Below are positions 1 through 14,700 of a stretch of DNA of 64,000 nt, piece by piece. Position 1 is the stretch's first letter, and the number at the start of each line of letters is the position of its first letter. This stretch comes from Rotaria macrura (Eukaryota; Rotifera; Eurotatoria; Philodinida; Philodinidae). Below the pieces are notes generated by a model that saw only the letters and a program-made list of their open reading frames with translations, made no database searches and was not told the origin of the DNA. Where the stretch lies: the NCBI GenBank assembly GCA_900239685.1, contig OENT01000267.1, forward strand, positions 80,959-144,958, written 5' to 3'. The position numbers and the translations under genes are program-made.

Positions 1-38
1 AATAAATGATACGGATAGAAAAATCTTTTTAAAATCAT

Positions 39-3000
39 CTACTTCTCAACGAACCGTTTTACTCCTGTTGTACCACCAGCTGCAGGTCCGCGACGAGCTT
101 GTTCTGAACCTTTATTAGCATTACTTTTAGCGTTCGTATTCTTTGTCGTTTTTGTTTGTTTCGTAGGACTTATATCTCCGGAATTGAATGGATCCATGGG
201 TGTACTACTAAATTGACTAGTACCATTCGAATTAGTTGAAGTATTCGATGTAAGTAAACTCGCAAGTGACGGTGCCGTTTTCTTTGTTGCTTGAGCTACA
301 GTTGAAGGATTACGTGTAGCTGTTTGTGGCATAGGATTGATTGAAGATCCTTGCATAGCATTGAAAATATTTGATGATAATAAAGATGAATTTGTCGGTG
401 ATAAATGAGGTAAACGATTCGATTCATGCGTTGTACTAGTCAACGGGAACGGTACAGGATTACCATCTTTGATTTGATTGCGTTTCATTTTACGTTTGTA
501 ACGCAACGTAAGACGATCATTGGTTTGTTGAATTAAGTATGTTAGTGTATTACCGATTACTTTCACCTTAAATTAGATTTAAGAGAAATTAAAAAAAAAA
601 CGTTTAGTATTCGAATACTAGATATCTTCATAGATGATTAACTATACTATTATGCAGCAGGTATCTACAAATATACTAGAAAAGTTCTCGTAGACCAACC
701 CATTCAATACATACCATGACACTCTCGAAAGTTGTCTAAACAAAATCGAATAGTCTTCTCGATGAAACCAAGTAGCTATGAGCATTTCGAGACTGTCAAT
801 ATTATTACAATTCATCGAAACTAATATTGATGGATGGTGTTGAATTTGATGACTTTCATCTACTAATCTATATGAAATAGCAAGACAATCTCGCACTAGT
901 GTATGAACCTTTGTTCGATATTACAATAAATCTACGTTCTTCGAAAACTATTGAGCTCATCAATAGGGCAAACATGTTCTTTTAAATTATCGGGAAAATA
1001 TATTTACTTGTTCTTGAAGAGAATAAAGTTGTTGTAAAGTATTTTCTCGATTATTATCAACATCATCGGAACTCGCATCACTTGATGCACCATCATCCGA
1101 ACTTGTTATCATGGATGATGTATGTCCACCAGCACTACTATTATGTTTTGATGAATGTCGTTTACGTTTGCGTGCTGATGATGTCGTCGAAGATAATAAA
1201 CCGTTATTATTACGTATACTCGCCGGTGATGGATCAATATCTACATTCGTTACACTTGATTCTTCGGGTAATTTCGCAAATTTATCTTCAAATAATTGCT
1301 AAAAAATACATATTTGATTGAAAAATATGAATGTTTAATTACGAACTAGAAAATATTTTGTTTATTTTTTTTTGGAAAAAACTATTTACTTCAACTTTTT
1401 TACACATAGCCACAACATCTGTTTGTGGTCCATTATACAGATAACAATTGCTAAATATAAGTCGTACGTCGGTAGCAAATTCATCAGCTGTTGTATATTC
1501 ACGACTTTCGAGTTTTTTCTATTAAACCAAAAGAATAAAATGAAGAAAAAACACATTGAAGAGTTTCGTTTCTACCTTGACAGTACCAAAATCCATTGGT
1601 TTCTTAATAATTTGATAGTAATCCGATAGATTCAAAATTTTAACATCGACAGGTTTAGCAAATGGCCATACAAATGCCTAAAACAATGTCGTATGATATA
1701 AACAAAAAAAGAAATATTTTGAATCTTGTTTTTACCATATTCTTCTTATGTAACAATTCTTTCATAATATGTTGACAAAATTTTAACTGTTCGGTCATAC
1801 GATTTTTCGAACGTTTTGCTGATGGCTAGACAATGGAAAATCATATATATTTCCCTTAAAACGAATAAGTCATATGTTTTTTTAATATTTACATCATTTG
1901 AAGAGTTATTATCATATTTAGTACGCTTTGATGTTGCCACAGGACCACTCGCTCGTTTTATTGCTGTTTCATCTTCCAAATCACTTTTACGTTTTAAAGT
2001 CTTCAAAAAGAAAATAAATTCTTGAGAACAAAAATCATATTTCATAGATAGACATACCGATGTTGATGAATCCATCGTTGGTAATGTTGGTGGATTGTAT
2101 ATCGATTGTTGTTCGCTGGATAATCGTGGTGACATCGATTGACTATTTTGATCAGTATGATTTAAATTATTGCTTAATGGAGAAAATGGTGATGTTATAG
2201 CGCTTGGATTTGTTGTTGATGATGTCGGATTTCGTGATAACATATTCGTACCATTTAGATGAGAACTATTTACAGTACGTATTGATGGTGACGGTGCTAA
2301 ATGACAGGTTCAAAATAGATCAATGATAATTATATAAATCGTTTATAATCAACTCCAAATTCTAATAGATTTCAAGGTAAGTCTGTCTGTGTGCAATCCG
2401 TGTTGATGATATGCACTTTTTGCAGTACTGTATCATGTAACTTGTTTACTTTGCGTTTCTTCATCAATCACTTATCATATGATTGTCACATTTCACCTGT
2501 TATCGACTGTCGATACAAGTTACTATCGAAAGTTATTTTTCACAATTGGTTTCATTCTATCGATTAGAACGCATTGAGTACGTCATTTCAAAACATTGTC
2601 TATGGAAAATTTTCATTTTTACACCAAAAATGTTTGAAGATCAATGAGACTAGTTTCACTAGTAATATTAGTGACAAATTTAATTATATCGAACAAGAAT
2701 TCATTTTCATTCTAGGATGTACTAAGTCGTAATGTAACGAACAGTTATAAGTTTTCTTTTCTTTTTCGTTTTAATATAAAACTTGTGTAGCAATCATTCA
2801 GACTAGTACTCTACATTAAAATGAAGATTGAATCAGCAAGAACACTTTGGAAAAGCTTGTAGGAGTTTGAAAGTGTTCCTTGTGAAGGTTCATGTGAAAC
2901 AAGACTGTGATTATTTCTATAAGTGGTGTTATTCATAGTTTTGATAACTTCACTCCTTTCATTAGTCGAATTTTATGACACGTATAGTAGATGGATATGT

Positions 3001-4815
3001 TTTAGACACTCAAAATCTAGACAACAGAATCCTTGTCGACACTGACAGCTACCAAATATTTTAGATGGCATTGAACTAGTTTACGAAAGAAATTTCATGT
3101 CCGACTATCGTTATTTGTGTACTATCAAGTCATATCTACAGCTAGGTCGAAAACTCTGAGTAAACAAGTTATAATCTAGTACTAAAAATTGACAGACAAC
3201 AAATATCTGTTTTACTGACAATGAGATTCTCATGAATCATATAAAGATTGAGTAAGAAATTTCTGAGTCTACTTGTATTAAGAACGACAATCTAGAATTC
3301 ATCAATCTATATTCTAGTAATAAATCTTCTATAGCAGCTGTTTATTAGGATATATAACGATTGATTGTAGCGAATGATCCGACGACAGGATGAAAACGAA
3401 CGTGTTTCATTTTCGAGTCGCTAGATTCATAGTAACGATTTTCATTTAAATAAATATATGACTATCGTTCATTCAAAAGTTTTGTTTTCAATGATTAGGT
3501 GTACATGACACCTGTCAACCAAAATCCTGTAGAACTGTTCGAAATTCAAATATTTGAATGACAGAACTCAGATATCATCGAATCGAACATCTATGCTGAC
3601 ATTTCTCTCAATTTATATGAAAACAACTGGACACTATAAATCATCATTTAGTGTCAAACTTCGTTCACACGCTTACTAGCACAGATTACGTTCTTTTTTT
3701 CTCGACATGAACATACGCTGTATCATGACAGACAACTCATACAGAAATCTTAGAGCTATGATATTGATTTCGAACGATGAAATAGAGTTCATCGTTGAGT
3801 TTATAATTATTTAAGGAAACGATGGTTTCCATGTAGTACTAATAGAAAGTCAAGACTGTTTTCTAACTATTTAAAAGTACTAGTGTAACCCTTACAACAT
3901 TGCTACTATCGTTCAAAACAATGGAATCACGAGCACAATGAGAAAACTTTTGAAGAATGATAGTTCAACAGTATAAAGAATATAAACGAATCAAGCACAT
4001 TTCGGATGCCAATGCAATATACGTACATGGTGAATTCAGAGGTTCACTTGGAGTTGACGGTGAAAGAACAGAAACTGAAAAACTTCCATCGGCAGTAGTT
4101 TTTAATCCAGATGATTTCGATGGCGGAGCTACAATTTCGATTTCCTGAAATATAAAACATATATCATTTCATGAACATGAAATCAGACTAGAGACAAGAC
4201 GATTCCAATTCATACATCTGACGGCATTTCGGCTAATTTTTCATAGAATAAATTTTCCAGCGTTGACCCCATTAATACAACGTCCTAAGAAAGGAATTTA
4301 TATTTTCGATTATATTATTTAGTAACTAACAAAGTTTTGTTTTCTATCTTGCATTACTTCTCCAGGTTTGTTGTACAAGTAACAATTTGAAAACATTAAA
4401 TTCAAATCTGTAATACATTCTTTAACACTATAATAATAATTCGTATCGAGTCGTTTCTTGATTGTTCCAAGATCCATTGGATATCGTACAATCTTATGAT
4501 AATTCTATTATGTAAAAAAGAAAAAATATTTATACATAGAATTGATACCCTATTGAGTTGACAGAATTAATCATACAGGTAAATGAAGTTTAACTGGATT
4601 GACAGGTTTTTGAAATGGCCATGAAAATTCATGTTTCCATAAAAATTTCAATACAACTTTTGACATGTATTGTAATTGATTAGTTTGACGTCCACGTTTG
4701 GTGGCGGGAACATGTGGTAGCTTTAATGGATACGTACTTGCCGTCTGTAATAGACATCCAAGTGTACATGAGGAATATTACAAGAAAAAAAAATAATGAG
4801 AATAATCACCTTCAT
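39..4815 (-). CDS. BET-family double-bromodomain protein (BRD2/3/4-like), partial at left edge
   Basis: Chromatin reader of the BET family, which binds acetylated histone tails in the nucleus and promotes transcription. Exons read on the minus strand are 4577-4744, 4358-4504, 4216-4284, 4027-4144, 2058-2296, 1893-2000, 1736-1825, 1576-1677, 1390-1518, 1008-1298 and 43-566; all junctions keep phase. Bromodomain 1 (4744-4216) has the shelf motif SWPFQKPV and the acetyl-lysine Asn in [10 protein letters not shown]. Bromodomain 2 (1825-1008) has VWPFAKPVD and the Asn in NCYLYNGPQ. The linker and the tail are rich in Ser, Thr and Asn. The ET domain is absent: either the last visible exon splices at a GT at 42/41 to an exon outside the window, or the protein stops at 41-39. 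The start is uncertain; a two-codon exon ATGAAG at 4815-4810 fits the phase but its donor (gtgatt) is weak. Family assignment is secure; the exact paralog name is not. Confidence 0.93.
2297..4026 (-). other. 1.73-kb intron of the BET gene
   Basis: This stretch lies between the exon ending bromodomain 1 (4027) and the Ser/Asn-rich linker exon (2296). Donor gtacgt and acceptor ttag are present and the phase-1 junction is kept. A 63-codon open frame on the plus strand near 3957-4148 is only the antisense of the neighbouring exon. I see no repeat, RNA gene or other exon in it. Confidence 0.75.
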
Positions 4816-7800
4816 GATCAATTTTTTACAAGAAGAAAATTAACATGAATATGACGATAAGAACAAATGACAATTGTGTGGCCTTATCTTAAATAAATTC
4901 GAGTATTTAAATAATGTTTTTTTTCAATAGTAGAAAAGAGAAAGCATTCGGTTAAAATACCTTGGTGATTCAGCGAGAGAGAAAGTGAATGACAGGAGTA
5001 AGTAAATAATGATTGAAACAGAAAAACAACAAATTATTTTAAACAATAAACGATCGCCCTGTTGGTTCTTATGTCTATATACCTTCACTGTTTTATGATG
5101 TGTGCTAATGCATTAGTGTGTTAGATTGCAATGCTGAGTTCCTGTAGGTAATTCATACGAACCGGTTTCTTTTGTGTCTTGAATTGAATTTTTATAAGAG
5201 TCAAAAATAAATAAAGAAAGAAAGAAAGAAGACATATAAACGTTTCTAGATGTCGCACCCTTGCATTCTTTACTCTTTTCAGAAACTATATATATATGGT
5301 ACTGTATGTCGATACATATCGGATAAGACGTATGTTTATGAATGACATACATAGTCAAGATTGTCTGAACGTTTTTATTATTATCACTCTTGCTGATTAA
5401 AAATAATACATCATTGGAAGAATAGATCATTTTCAACTGATTCATTCGTAAAGAAAAGCTTTACAACGTCTAATTATAATCCAGGATTATAATTGCAATA
5501 GTTCACCACAGTATTAAATGTCAAAAAATAAGTTTGATTGTGCTTTTTCAGCAATTCGAAGAGTTTCTTCTTAATATGCACCACCATTGGTCTTGCCCCT
5601 GGTCAAATGTGCAAGAAAAACTTACACTGTATGTAATTTAAAACGTCGCATTTCAACGATCAAGCTTTTACTCTTAACTATATTAAATTTCGCTGAATGG
5701 TTTCTCTGTCTATTCGACTCTTAGTAGAACAGAAAATGAAGACATTGCAGATACTATAGAGGTATCCACAGGGGGAATTTTCGCACCCTGCCTGTCCTGT
5801 TTATGGGTATTAGTTTCGCGTTTTGTTCCCAAGAACGTAAGTGTGTTCGCACTCGTCAAGAACGAAAGTCACGCGAACCATTGCAACCGTAGCCCGCTTA
5901 ACAGAAAAATCATAAGATGACCATGCTTTCGACCCTATGCCTTGCCCTATTCTGGAGCAGGATAAAGTACTTCTGATAAATAATCAGTTTATTTGAATCT
6001 TACTGCTCATAAAAGCATTCACTTTGGCTAGCCTTTTCAATCACTATTCATGGGGGATTATGAATTATGTCCTCTCAAAGTCGAAGTGAATAGTTATGGT
6101 CAAATTTGATTGGCATGGCTCTTTTTTCATTTGCTTCATAGTAGTCGAAATCGAGAACCTAATATCGGTTATGATGAGAGGTTATCGTGTATTTCCAAGT
6201 AATGTATGCATTATGTACTAGTCTATAATGTTAAAAAAATAAAGTTAACAACCAAGAAAAAACTTGTATGGCGTCATTCTTTGTTGATGAGGTTGCTGCA
6301 TCATGAAATGCAGATGTATCTAACTAAACAATTACAAATTTTAGAATAAAGATAATAGAATACAAGTATAGACTGTTCAATTCGTCGGCTAGATCCATGC
6401 TATTATATGATCTGAAAAGTTTAGGAACTAAAATAGAAAATTTTCGAAAAACCAAAGGCCTTAGGGGAGCACGTAGTTACTGTTTTTCATGATTAATTCG
6501 TTCAAAATTTCTTAGCAACTTTTCACATTCATATTTCGATGAATGGAGCGGAAGAGCAATCATGATATATGTATGTTAGGATGCGCTAACATACAGCTAG
6601 TTTATTGAAATTCGTTCCATGCATGATATTTCACAGTATGGTGTGATTCACCTGCCATGACAAAAAAGTTTTCTTGTCTTTACCTGTTGACAACAATAAT
6701 ATTGAATGAAATCTAAGGAGTGACTTGTATATATCAAAAAACGAATTCTAGTTTATCGAGTATGAGTATGAATGAATTGATAAGATGACTGTTCATTATT
6801 TTAAAATGTTAACATTCAGAAATGTTCATCGATATCGTTGAAGTTTATGCAATCGTATGTTAAGTTAGTAGCAGATTTGAGATTTTTATGGGTGCATTTC
6901 GCTCTTAGATTTGTGTTAACCTTCCAATCGATTATGTTGAATGAAAAATCCAAGTGTTTGAGAAATGCATGCATATTGTAGTAGGTGCAGATCATGATTC
7001 CGAAATAAGTACACGCGAGGTGTTGGAGGAAAGAAAGAAGGTTAGGTTATCAAATTTTTTCAGAAATTTCTTTAGATTCTATTAGTGATTAGAGCTAGCA
7101 ACTAAAGTATTGAGCAAGTCACGAGTAAACAAGTCTTTTGAGTAATCAGTAAATTTGTATCTGAAGTTCGTTAAACTATCAATGAAAAATCTGAGATATA
7201 TCACTAAGATGAGTGAAGTTTCTTATTGTTTTTGTGACGCAAAAAAATTGATAATTATATATGATAATATTCATATTCAAATGAATTGATTTTTGAAATC
7301 AAAATCGATAGAACTGCTCGTACGCCTGTCGATTAATTCGTTGACCAAAAACTAATTGATATTGTCTTTCATCTGTTTGATGACCAACTATATGAATGTC
7401 TGAAGAGATTTATGTGATGCTTACAAGAGAATGGAAAAAAAAAATCTTTTTATCATTATGGAAAAACGTTCTCATGTTGATGTGCTAACAGAATATTCTT
7501 AACCATGATCATTTACTCTTAAAATAAATGTGAAAAACTAAAAAAACAAACTAATGCGTGTAAACGCTGAGAGTTTTCAAGTAGAGAAAAGTGTACACAC
7601 GTACACGTCCGATATTCTTGGCTATGTTTCGATTGAATCAGTAATGATTTAAAAAAGGAGACAATAAAAAAGAAGATTAAAAACATGGATGAAAGACGCG
7701 TTTAAAACTGTTAACTGAGAGAAAATATGATCTTTTCGATGCCTCACTGTTTTAATCACAATTGACTCGTAATTAGAAATCGCAATTGCTGTCCAAAAAC

Positions 7801-8711
7801 GATGGAAAACTTTTACGCGTTGAAATGCATTTTCAAAAACGTTTTTTTTCCTTCAGATTCAATCATAGACGTAGTATCAACACTATGCAGTTTGGATCGT
7901 ACTGAACTTCCGATTAAAAAAATAGTCGGTGTATTTTAATAAATCTACAGTGCAAACAGAGAACACACTAGAAATTTAAATTCTTACAAAGAACTGTTTT
8001 TAGCATTCTGGTTTTCTCTATTTTATACAATAAACTCCGATGCCCATAAACATTAAATCATTTTAAAAATATTTTCATGATCAAATCTGGCTCAAATACT
8101 TGAGAGGAAAACGAAAATAAAAAGTGATGTTAATCTAAAATTTCCGCGTAGAAGCATTGAATAAAAGATCAAGAAAATTTTCAGCCGCCTATCAAAATAA
8201 AAGACTTGACTCAATTTATATTGTTAAAAAAAAAATAATGCAAAATAATGTGTGTTCAATTCGTCGTAACAGTCTCCTCTATAGTCCACTACTAATATAT
8301 CAAACTATAGTTGAATGTCTGCTATTGAACTTGACCAAGGCGAACCTTGATTTTCGCTAATGAAGAAATCTGTCTTCTACGACTGGAACGTTAGATTTTC
8401 ATTTTATTTGCGTTAGCTTGTCAGACAAAGTTTGACTTACATTTTAGTATAAATAACGATGACAGAGTAATATTTTATAATAGAAGCTGTAATGTACTGA
8501 TATCTATCACATCAACATAATAACCGCGCGATATTACTTACAAAAGCCATCCTCTCATTGGTATGTACATTAAACTAATCAAATGGATCCTAAAATTTCC
8601 TCTCTTTCTTCCTTTTGAAATTTCCAACAATTACAGAAGTCTTTCATACAATTTGACTCGAGTTTATTAAAATAGAGATAATATTATTTGGGTTTCGATC
8701 ACAATCCATTG
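4816..8711. other. intergenic region between BET and USP19 genes
   Basis: About 3.9 kb between the divergently transcribed BET gene (minus) and USP19 (plus). Open frames here are short, lack similarity I recognise and look random. A small perfect inverted repeat lies at 6570-6595. A slightly GC-richer patch near 5760-5900 shows nothing I can identify. Promoters of both flanking genes should lie here, but no motif is clear enough to mark. Confidence 0.6.
6570..6595. repeat. short perfect inverted repeat
   Basis: Ten-base arms TGTATGTTAG (6570-6579) and CTAACATACA (6586-6595) are exact reverse complements around a six-base loop. It could form a small hairpin or be a dyad binding site. It may also be chance in a long AT-rich spacer. 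Confidence 0.5.
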
Positions 8712-11700
8712 ATGACGCCCAACGTGACTGATGATGAACCTCTACTAGATTCGTATAAATTTCAAGATTTGAATGATACTATTATTGTAAATTTTTACGT
8801 GAAAGGGCCTATTGAACAGAAAGATATTGATGTTGTTCCTGACATTGATGCTCTTGAGGTTTCTACAATAGGTAATTAGTAACAATAAATAATGAAACAA
8901 TATTTGTGAAATACGAAATTCATACAATCTTTATTCTAGCAGGTGAAAAATGGAAATTTCAATTGTATGATCATATTTACTCTGATAGAACTCAAGTAGA
9001 AACTGAGATAAATGAGTCGCAAACACAAACGAAAATTGAAATTCGTTTGTATAAACAACGAGGCAATACCATATGGCCACAACTTTATTGTCTTCAATCG
9101 AGTCCAATAACACCACAACGTGATAATCTACAGAATCAACAAATTGATTCCACAATTGAGCAACAAGAAGCGCATTCATTATCAATAAAAAGATTAACAA
9201 CTTCCTTTTCAGAAACAATGCATCAGAAAGCTGTTTCAAATATTAGCGTAAAACAAGTATATAATTGTCAAGTACAATTCACTGAAACAAATTTTACGGT
9301 TATATTCTATACGAAGTGTGATTAATTCACTGGTTGCTTTCTGTGTTTTATATTGACATTCCGTTTTCTAGAGACGAGGATTTTCTTCGACTTCATTCCA
9401 TATCTTCAAATACTCCAATTAAAATATTTGTTCGAGTGAAAGAGCGTATTAAACCCGATCAATGTTCATATGAAGTTAAATCATCCTCTATTGAAATTGT
9501 ACTTACTAAGGAAGATGCCATGGCAGCAAACTGGAATCAACTTGAACCATACGAATATTTTGATTCTCGTTCAACGACACATTCATCACCATTAGCCCCA
9601 CATCCACTTGCAAGGACAATGGACGTCTCTAGCTTGTATGATTTAAGTATGGGTGAGATTTAATCATACGAATATAGTCGATCAGCGCGATAGTTATTTT
9701 GAACTGATGCCAGATTTTATTTATCTATTCACTTTAGTACAAGAGGAAAGGAGTCCCATTCATCTTTTATTCTTAGGTAAAGTTTTGATGAACATTAAAG
9801 AATTAAAGTAAATGTACAGCAAGCAAAGGTCCAACCAGACTGGTATTTAATAGGCATGGCCTGCCTGTTGCAGGCCTACAACTTACGAGCCTGTATAGCA
9901 ATTTTTTTAAAGCCTATATCGTAATAAGAGTAATATATGATTTTTAGTATTGAATTTTATAGAAAGTTTAATCAGTTAATGGGATCAATTTAGATGACAG
10001 TAATGGATGTGAAAATTCAAGAAGATATGTAAAATTGTTTGCTATAGAGTGACGTGCCTTTCTTATTTTTGTGCCACACGTAGTAAGAATTAGAATAGAA
10101 CCAAAACTCTGACCCACAGAGAAATTTTGCTCGTTAGTTAAAGTTAGACTAGGGAATCGTAATATTTTACTATAAGGAAGATTCTTCTAGGAAGTGATTG
10201 CTTTGGAGCAAAAATCGATCAACGTAAAAATCGATTGTTGAATCTAATGTGGTACTTATATAAGAAGGGCGTAGACGGTGCACGCTTTTATTCTACATTT
10301 AATATGAATTGAAAAACATGGATATTTAGAAATATAAAGCAATCGATACATAAATATTCAGAAAATTTAAACATCTCCATCAGACTATATGATAATTCAG
10401 ATGATCGCTAACACATCGATAGTTAAGTAGAACCGTTTACCTCCAAACATCGGATTTAAAATATGCATGGACTAAATCAAATGATCCGAGTTTACTGCGA
10501 GAAGATACGCAAGAGTCAAAGTCTTTCAATAATCACTTTCAAAACGCATAAAATAATTTTGAGTACATAAAAATCGTTTGTGGAGGTCTGTTTCACAGCG
10601 TATCGATTCGCTCTTTTATGTTAATAAACTGGAATATTTTTCCTCGTAGATTGGATTGTTAGAGTCATTCGTAAATATTTTTTCTCAATTCATTTTTGAA
10701 ATTCTTCCTATTCAAATGCCATCCTTGAAATCTAACTCATTTGAATCAGTTTTTTAAACATAAAACTAATAATGTATATGATAAAAAATTCCTCTCACAG
10801 AATACAACTAGTCATGCCAGATGGTCTAGCATTTTTAAGCGGCCTGCCTGCCACAGGTCACGCCTAAAATTTGTTGGAACTCTGATAGAAAGATCATTGG
10901 TACTTATTTTCTTAGTCTCGTTGCCATTTGAACTAGTATCGATATCCTAAGTAAAATTTTTATTGCTAAATTATTGCATTTTCACGAACAAATAGTTTAG
11001 AAGAAATCTCAATCATGAAATTCATGCATTATCTCACTTTTATCTTCATTCTAGTAGATTTCATAGAATTGTCAATATTCTGTAGGATATAATAAACAAA
11101 GATTGTGAATTTAATTTTTCTTCAATTTCAAATATGTGTTGAACGTAATGTTTTAGTATTGAATATATTTGTGTTTTCTCGAACGATTTCAATATTTTTG
11201 ATCATCTCAATTCAGTTGAAAGACACAAAAAAAAGAGATGCTCAGCTCAAATACTATTGAGTATCTATCATAAAATTTCTCGAGAAAATTTACTGAAATA
11301 AAACTAGTCAACTCACTAAACAAGACGAACAAGCGTTCGTCTAGAATCATTTAAAAAGAATTTCGATCTCATCGTTGTTTCAATAGAGTACAATTTATAA
11401 AGTTATATTTCTAGCATAGAAAAGTGAATTGTAACAAAAAAGATTTGATAAGAAACATTCCACTCTGATATTTCACTTATACATACATTTCATGATTCAT
11501 AGAATATTCTAATACTAAAGTCTATGGTAGTCGATATTTATGAATGAGAAATATTGTAAGTAGTTAATAGATGATTGTTTTGACTTAGACCATACGAATA
11601 TTACCCGGATTAAACGATCCGTTATAAACGATGTACTGAAATCTCCAAAGTTTACTTGTTGAAACATGTTTTTGATGAGTCAACTAAGTAGAATAATCAT

Positions 11701-14700
11701 CGTCTTATTATAAAACACACTTAAGAATCTCAATCGGATTTCGATAATCCAGAGACTTTCTGTAGGTGTTTAAAAGGTGAAATTACATGTGTATTATCTC
11801 ATCGTATTGATATTTTGTTATTTTTGGAGCAATGGGAATATGTTTAAAGAGCACTATCATGCATAATAGATCGTATCATATCTATGATGTTCCACATAAT
11901 CGTTGAATTAAACTTGTATAAATATATACATTGTACTTGTATCATTATCAGCATGATTTATTTGATGAAAATTATTCTCGAAAAATATCATTATCTGTTA
12001 AACATGATACTTTATAACTGTAAAATAGTATCTGTAACTATTTTTTCTGTAGGCTTTGTTTCATCGTCACTCGTATCCACCAATCGAATGGTAGAATAGT
12101 TTTTCGTTCTAATTTGTATGTTTATTTTTGCTTATTTTAGACACATAAAACTCCTGTTCGATCACTAGCGTATGAAACAGATATTAAACATACACCAACC
12201 ATATCATCAACAACATCGTTAGGTTACACTGGTATATATAATCCAGCTAACTCATGCTTTATGAATGCTGCTTTACAATGTTTATCAAATACACGCGAAT
12301 TACGTGATTACTTTCTACGTAAGATAGAGTTGTTTTTGTTTTTCAACGTTTCTTTTTCTACAAATACATTTTGTATTTGTTTCCGATAGAACCAAATTCT
12401 TGTATTGAATTAAATCGAGTAAATCCACTTGGAATGAACGGTGCAATGGCTGAAGAATTTGCTTCAATAATTAGAGAACTATGGGTGGGAAAATATAGTT
12501 ATATTTTCGCAAATCAACTTAGAGTTAGATTCATAGCATTTAGTTTTCAATTATTTAGTGTTTATTATTGTAGGATTATGCAGCAAAACGACATCAAGAA
12601 TTTGTTGGTAATGGACAACATGATGCACAAGAACTATTGACAGTTTTACTTGATGCTATTCATGAAGTGAGTAGTATTCATATTGAAAAACATTGACTTC
12701 AACTTTATGCGTTCTATTCAAGGATCTCAATCGAATCATTCATAAACCACTTGTACCACCAGTAGAAGATGGAGATCGACCTGACGAGGTAAATAAATCG
12801 AGATGTTATACATAATTATCTAGGGTACATACGAAAAATGATGGCATCGATACTATCATATTGTGTGAGAATGTCAAAAAGAATTTCATAACATATACCT
12901 ATATTCATATTGGCAATAGAATTAATGGTCTCGTAGTCTTTCCTATTCGCTCCCGCTTCGGTTGAAATAATAATAAGTAAGTTTTAGCATAGTCATAGAT
13001 ATTCGTTCGAAAGCAATTAAAAGTAGACTTCTCGGTTATGTATCAAACTGTTGACGAGGCTGTTTTCATTCATTTAAAAGTTACGTTCTAGTATCAGTGA
13101 TACGATTCGATTAGATGATGAATTTTCGAGGAAGAATCTAATGTCATACGAAGAAAGTAAATAGTACTACATACATAGTTTATAGAGTAAAATGCCCTTT
13201 TCAAGAAATACAACGATGATAAACATAGTTTGATAAAAGTTGTTCGAATATCAAGCATAGAACCTGACGTAATAAATCTGTAGAGACGTTATTGTCGTTA
13301 ATTATCGAACCAAATATTTTTGATAAAAATAATGATTTAGAACACGCACAGAACCAATACAGGTGTATGAAAACTTAGAAAATCCTATCTGAAGTATCTC
13401 CACAGTAATTATAATATCGATGTCATCACGTTTGATTTGTTTTCATAATGATGATATGAATAAGCTTGGTTTTTTCGTACCAATAGACTGTTGCTGATGA
13501 ATATTGGCGTGGTTATCGAAGTCGTAATGATTCAATAGTTGTTCAATTATTTACTGGACAATTTAAATCGAAAACGAAATGTCCACAATGCAATAAAGTT
13601 TGTTTGATAGAATGAAATGTTGAATGAAAAATATTTCAATAATCATTCAAGGAATCAGTTACATTCGATCCGTTTACATCAATATCGGTACCATTACCAA
13701 AATATGTAACTATTGACATAATAGTTACATATCGAAATGAGGAAAAATCACCGATTAAGGTTTGTTTGACATTGTCGAAAGAAAAATCATTTATTAAACA
13801 TTATTTTTTTAGTATCGTCTGGTTATATCATCCGATGGTACCATCGCAGAATTGAAACGTCGCTTATCAAATAAATGTGGTTTACCAGTTGATAAAGTTG
13901 CTTTTTAAAAAAACAAATCTCTACGTGTTTCTCTTAATTTTTATATTCATTTACATAGATGTTAGCATATAGAATGCACAACAGTCATTCAATTGAATAT
14001 CTTAAAGATGAAGACAAAATTAACACGAGTACTTATTCTTTAAATGCATTTGACTTGACTTATATGTAAGTTTTCTAAAAAAATTCTCGTAAGAAAAAAA
14101 AAACAAAGAATTTACAAATATTCTTATTTGATTTTGTTTTTTTGAGTTATCTCTTAATATAAGAGAAAACACAAATCTGTATATTATTCAAGTTCTGAAA
14201 GGCTAAGATAGAACTGAGGAGTGAAAAAAATATCTAGACTATAAAAGATAGTCTAAGTTATTCAGTTTCACAAAAGTCGAAAAAAATCGATGTAGAGATC
14301 ACTACTCTAATTTTGTCTTTAAAAAGATGCAATAGGTAGGACAAGGACGAACCCGGCTCATGGTTTTCAATTATTCGTACTGATCTATTCAACGTAGATT
14401 GACCTTGATTGATTAAAACATGCTCTTCAAATTTTTCTCGATTTGTTTTTCATAGTTCTTTAAACCGTAACTAGCAATATAGAAAAGTGACATATAACAG
14501 TATTTAAATAAAAATATATTTCTAATATAATTAATTCTATAGAACTGAAACATTAACAAGTGCCGAATGTAACAATGAACCTATTATTCAACTGGTATTT
14601 TATCAACGTATATTTAAAGTACCTGATTACTTATCATCATGTGCCTATTGTCAGGCATCACTAAAGCTTGAAAGATCATTAGAACCTTGTAGCAATTGCT

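Noticed and set aside
642-896. 84-codon minus-strand open frame
   Set aside because: It lies between two in-phase BET exons (1008 and 566) and has no family resemblance, so it is treated as intron.
5113-5445. 110-codon minus-strand open frame
   Set aside because: No recognisable domain, composition like surrounding spacer, no splice partners found.
8906-9239. overlapping minus-strand frames over the CS-domain exons
   Set aside because: They are antisense shadows of the USP19 exons, whose plus-strand translation has clear CS and USP19 features.
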